DNA of 7,524 bases. Source: Clostridiales bacterium. GTDB taxonomy: Bacteria; Bacillota; Clostridia; Oscillospirales; CAG-272. Position 1 is the stretch's first letter; each line of letters begins with the position of its first letter. Below the pieces are notes generated by a model. That model made no database searches and was not told the origin of the DNA. It saw nothing but the letters and a program-made list of their open reading frames with translations. Where the stretch lies: positions 1-7,524 of the forward strand of contig JAAZGC010000161.1 of assembly GCA_012511425.1 (NCBI GenBank), in the 5' to 3' direction. The position numbers and the translations under genes were made by a program. Below, one piece after another: positions 6,801-7,524 of the stretch.

Positions 6801-7287
6801 AAGCCGAACCGGCTCTCCAGCCGATACGGCGGTGAATAAGGTCGCTTTTCAGGAAAAAGGCGAAGAGCAGCAGGGCTGCGGGGAATGTAAATCCCGCCGC
6901 TCCGAAAAGCCCGCAGAGCAGCGACTTTACGCCGCCCGCAAACCCGGCGGTCTGCGGGAAAAAGTAACATATCGTTACGAATATCGCGGAGAAGATGAGC
7001 AGTATCCTACCGATAAGCTCGCCGGATACCGGGGACTCGCGCTTCGGCGTCGGGTCGGGCAGCGGAATTCGCTGCCTTTCGGCCGATTGTTCTTTCTTCC
7101 GGGGCTTGAGCGCAGGGGAAATGTTTACGGTTTCGATGTATTCTTCCCTTGCCGGCGCGGCTTTTTCGGATGCGGCGCGCTTATTTTTTATTTTATTTTC
7201 GGATGCGCCGCTTTTTGCGGCGGTTTTTTTCTTCCGGGAATTCGATGTCTGTTTTCTGCCGTTCCCGGTCGGCTTTTTTGCAGACAT
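3814..7287 (-). CDS. ftsK: FtsK/SpoIIIE-family DNA translocase
   Basis: This 1157-residue hexameric DNA pump clears and segregates chromosome ends through the closing septum. In order: a Lys-rich tail (1-90); about four membrane segments (about 93-110, 119-146, 160-175, 203-238); a long hydrophilic linker (about 240-665); the alpha domain (from about 669); the RecA-like motor with Walker A GATGMGKS (818-825, Lys824) and Walker B VVIIIDELADLM (Asp932, Glu933); and the family blocks DPKKVELNVYNGLPHLLLPV, QKARAAGMHLVIGTQRPSVD and IPSRIAFTVSSQTDSRVILD. A C-terminal winged-helix gamma domain (LIQRRLSLGYGRAAKLIDRM onward) reads polar DNA motifs. The frame could open at TTG 7308, but GGAGG ten nucleotides before ATG 7287 fixes the start. 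It is longer than B. subtilis SpoIIIE (about 790) and shorter than E. coli FtsK (1329); the difference lies mainly in the linker. Sequence alone does not separate a vegetative FtsK from a sporulation SpoIIIE. Confidence 0.97.
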   Translation of the reverse strand: MSAKKPTGNGRKQTSNSRKKKTAAKSGASENKIKNKRAASEKAAPAREEYIETVNISPALKPRKKEQSAERQRIPLPDPTPKRESPVSGELIGRILLIFSAIFVTICYFFPQTAGFAGGVKSLLCGLFGAAGFTFPAALLLFAFFLKSDLIHRRIGWRAGSAFGMLLFFSVFLHGFSKEEMLSSLSPSELWTSGKALQSGGAAGGLIGSLLFRGLGRAGVFAISVTALLVSALFYAAISNTKENRAAASALAKGLAAMIRGIGNVGSALAAFAKVVSEGVAAFFMFIRRLLGRDDNSPDSEMIDDNRTMILNSPFARRRPSRQADDFSDNYITPSPKAFEDAVFEHERRHAPPDALFDNDTGNTVAAVQPDPYLTSNPYADPGETPENEPVMKNPEPAYFSPAYLPYEQASPNRLRRHRDYVEVVNQSETANGGPLTIQTGPGGRIDFNPSLAEVGTPPPFVYKPHENASAPAETSEAEDGAGIPQDDWRHPHESYDSVDEYGYKVPAGYFSGYKILGQPSNLVKADEEAFRRRFGIGAPRRGIRKPAAETADSAEASAHILKDEENSAEAAENKTAASAAGADIAVKSQSEKSGEDTVIPGEILAKFKTADPDKPKETEDESELSDEDGEGEFLDEAPRDSFDVEKNRLVPLTPEKAPPPKPPYVLPPVTLLRQPEHPKNEDISEELNTTAKKLTDMLNSFKVSTRIVDISRGPTITRYELQPDEGVRVKQISNLVDDISLGLASTGVRIEAPIPGKAAVGVEVPNKVVATVFLREMIEDKEFKSEKHKLLVSLGMDVAGKPIYCNLAKMPHLLIAGATGMGKSVCINSMIMSLLYRADPDEVKLILVDPKKVELNVYNGLPHLLLPVVSEPKKAAGALQWAVNEMERRFTLIEKVGVRDLDSYNREIETNPEFKDDPDFERCPYVVIIIDELADLMMTAPDSVEESICRLAQKARAAGMHLVIGTQRPSVDVITGLIKANIPSRIAFTVSSQTDSRVILDMTGAEKLIGRGDMLYSPVGFQKPVRVQGSFVSDKEVEAVVKFIKDKSEGYSYDETIQSLVEENAQALDKDKKTAQIDDTDDDDPMLKEAIKLAVDSGKISTSLIQRRLSLGYGRAAKLIDRMQNMGIVSEPDGQKPRTVLISREQYMEMKMREDD
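7206..7230 (+). terminator. Intrinsic-terminator-like hairpin, antisense within the 5' end of ftsK
   Basis: On the plus strand, CGCCGC (7206-7211) pairs perfectly with GCGGCG (7217-7222) across a 5-nt T loop and is followed by one G and seven T residues (7224-7230). This has the form of a Rho-independent terminator for plus-strand transcripts. It lies 57-81 nt inside ftsK, in codons for the Lys/Ala-rich tail (KKKTAAKSG). No plus-strand gene leads into it. The T run is the complement of AAA/AAG lysine codons and the stem comes from GC-rich Ala and Ser codons, so a coding origin by chance is a serious alternative. Confidence 0.35.
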
Positions 7288-7297
7288 TCGACAAACG

Positions 7298-7302
7298 CCT
7301 CC
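7298..7302 (-). promoter_or_regulatory. Shine-Dalgarno site that fixes the ftsK start
   Basis: GGAGG on the minus strand ends 10 nt before ATG 7287. An upstream in-frame TTG at 7308 would lie before this site and has no comparable ribosome-binding sequence, so the ATG is preferred. Confidence 0.75.
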
Positions 7303-7323
7303 AATCAACCGCGTTTATTTGAT

Positions 7324-7352
7324 TTTATATCCGGCTCTCGGCGGAATATCAG
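7324..7352 (-). promoter_or_regulatory. Candidate sigma-A promoter for ftsK
   Basis: On the minus strand there is CTGATA (7352-7347, 4 of 6 matches to TTGACA), a 17-nt spacer, and TATAAA (7329-7324, 5 of 6 matches to TATAAT). Transcription would start near 7317, about 30 nt before the ftsK ATG. The -35 element overlaps the uppP stop codon. The gap of 61 nt has an AT-rich part suited to a promoter, but the -35 is weak and readthrough from uppP is equally possible. Confidence 0.35.
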
Positions 7353-7524
7353 AGCACCAGCGCCAACAGCCCGACGGCGAAGCAGTAGACGGCGAAATAG
7401 CGAAAACGCTCTTTTTTCGCGATGAAATTCAAAAGCCCGAGCGCCAGAAATCCGGCGGCAAAGGCGGCGGCAACCCCGGCGATGATCGCCGGAGCGCCGG
7501 CGGATGCGGACGGATCTTTTATCA
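7349..7524 (-). CDS. uppP: Undecaprenyl-diphosphatase UppP (BacA), C-terminal fragment
   Basis: The last 57 codons and the stop are present; the 5' part lies beyond the right edge. The translation has two hydrophobic segments (IIAGVAAAFAAGFLALGLL and FAVYCFAVGLLALVL) separated by a short basic loop NFIAKKERFRY. This matches the C-terminal end of the UppP/BacA family, where a glycine-containing helix, a short basic stretch and an F-x-x-Y-x-x-x-x-G helix close the protein. UppP is an integral membrane enzyme that removes a phosphate from undecaprenyl pyrophosphate so the carrier can be reused for peptidoglycan and other surface polymers. The catalytic motifs are in the missing part, so the call rests on this C-terminal pattern and on the envelope-gene neighbours. 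Another small polytopic membrane protein is possible. Confidence 0.75.
   Translation of the reverse strand, partial: IKDPSASAGAPAIIAGVAAAFAAGFLALGLLNFIAKKERFRYFAVYCFAVGLLALVL

Noticed and set aside
7399..7417. AGCG-AAAA-CGCT hairpin followed by six Ts on the plus strand within uppP
   Set aside because: The stem is only 4 bp with one intervening base before the T run, too weak to call a terminator beside the two stronger ones.

Overview
The window looks like a stretch of core chromosome from a GC-rich member of the Firmicutes, most likely an uncultured clostridial (Oscillospiraceae-like) gut bacterium. This rests on gene content and on the FtsK/SpoIIIE-type motor sequence; no rRNA or other phylogenetic marker is present. 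I see no mobile element, tRNA, CRISPR array or sign of recent transfer.

All six genes lie on the minus strand, so transcription runs from right to left. In that order they are: the C-terminus of undecaprenyl-diphosphatase UppP (cut by the right edge); a 1157-residue FtsK/SpoIIIE DNA translocase; a DJ-1/PfpI-family protein; 5-formyltetrahydrofolate cyclo-ligase; a CPBP-family membrane protein; and the endolytic transglycosylase MltG (cut by the left edge). MltG lies at the far left and is open there, so its C-terminus is missing. The four internal junctions are: a 37-nt gap (ftsK to DJ-1), a 1-nt gap (DJ-1 to cyclo-ligase), an 8-nt overlap (cyclo-ligase to CPBP) and a 70-nt gap (CPBP to mltG). 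The tight middle junctions suggest one transcript. The 61-nt gap before ftsK and the 70-nt gap before mltG each hold a weak promoter-like pair.

The shared theme is envelope growth and division. UppP recycles the lipid carrier for peptidoglycan, FtsK moves DNA through the septum, and MltG cuts nascent glycan strands. The folate enzyme and the DJ-1 protein are housekeeping or stress passengers.

No clearly new system was found. The points most worth a second look are: (1) the CPBP protein keeps the EExxxR motif but lacks both histidines expected of an active protease; (2) two strong intrinsic-terminator-like hairpins on the plus strand, each just inside the 5' end of a minus-strand gene (mltG and ftsK); (3) the long, apparently disordered cytoplasmic tail of MltG and the long FtsK linker. 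The large plus-strand open frames, up to 586 codons, are shadows of these genes.
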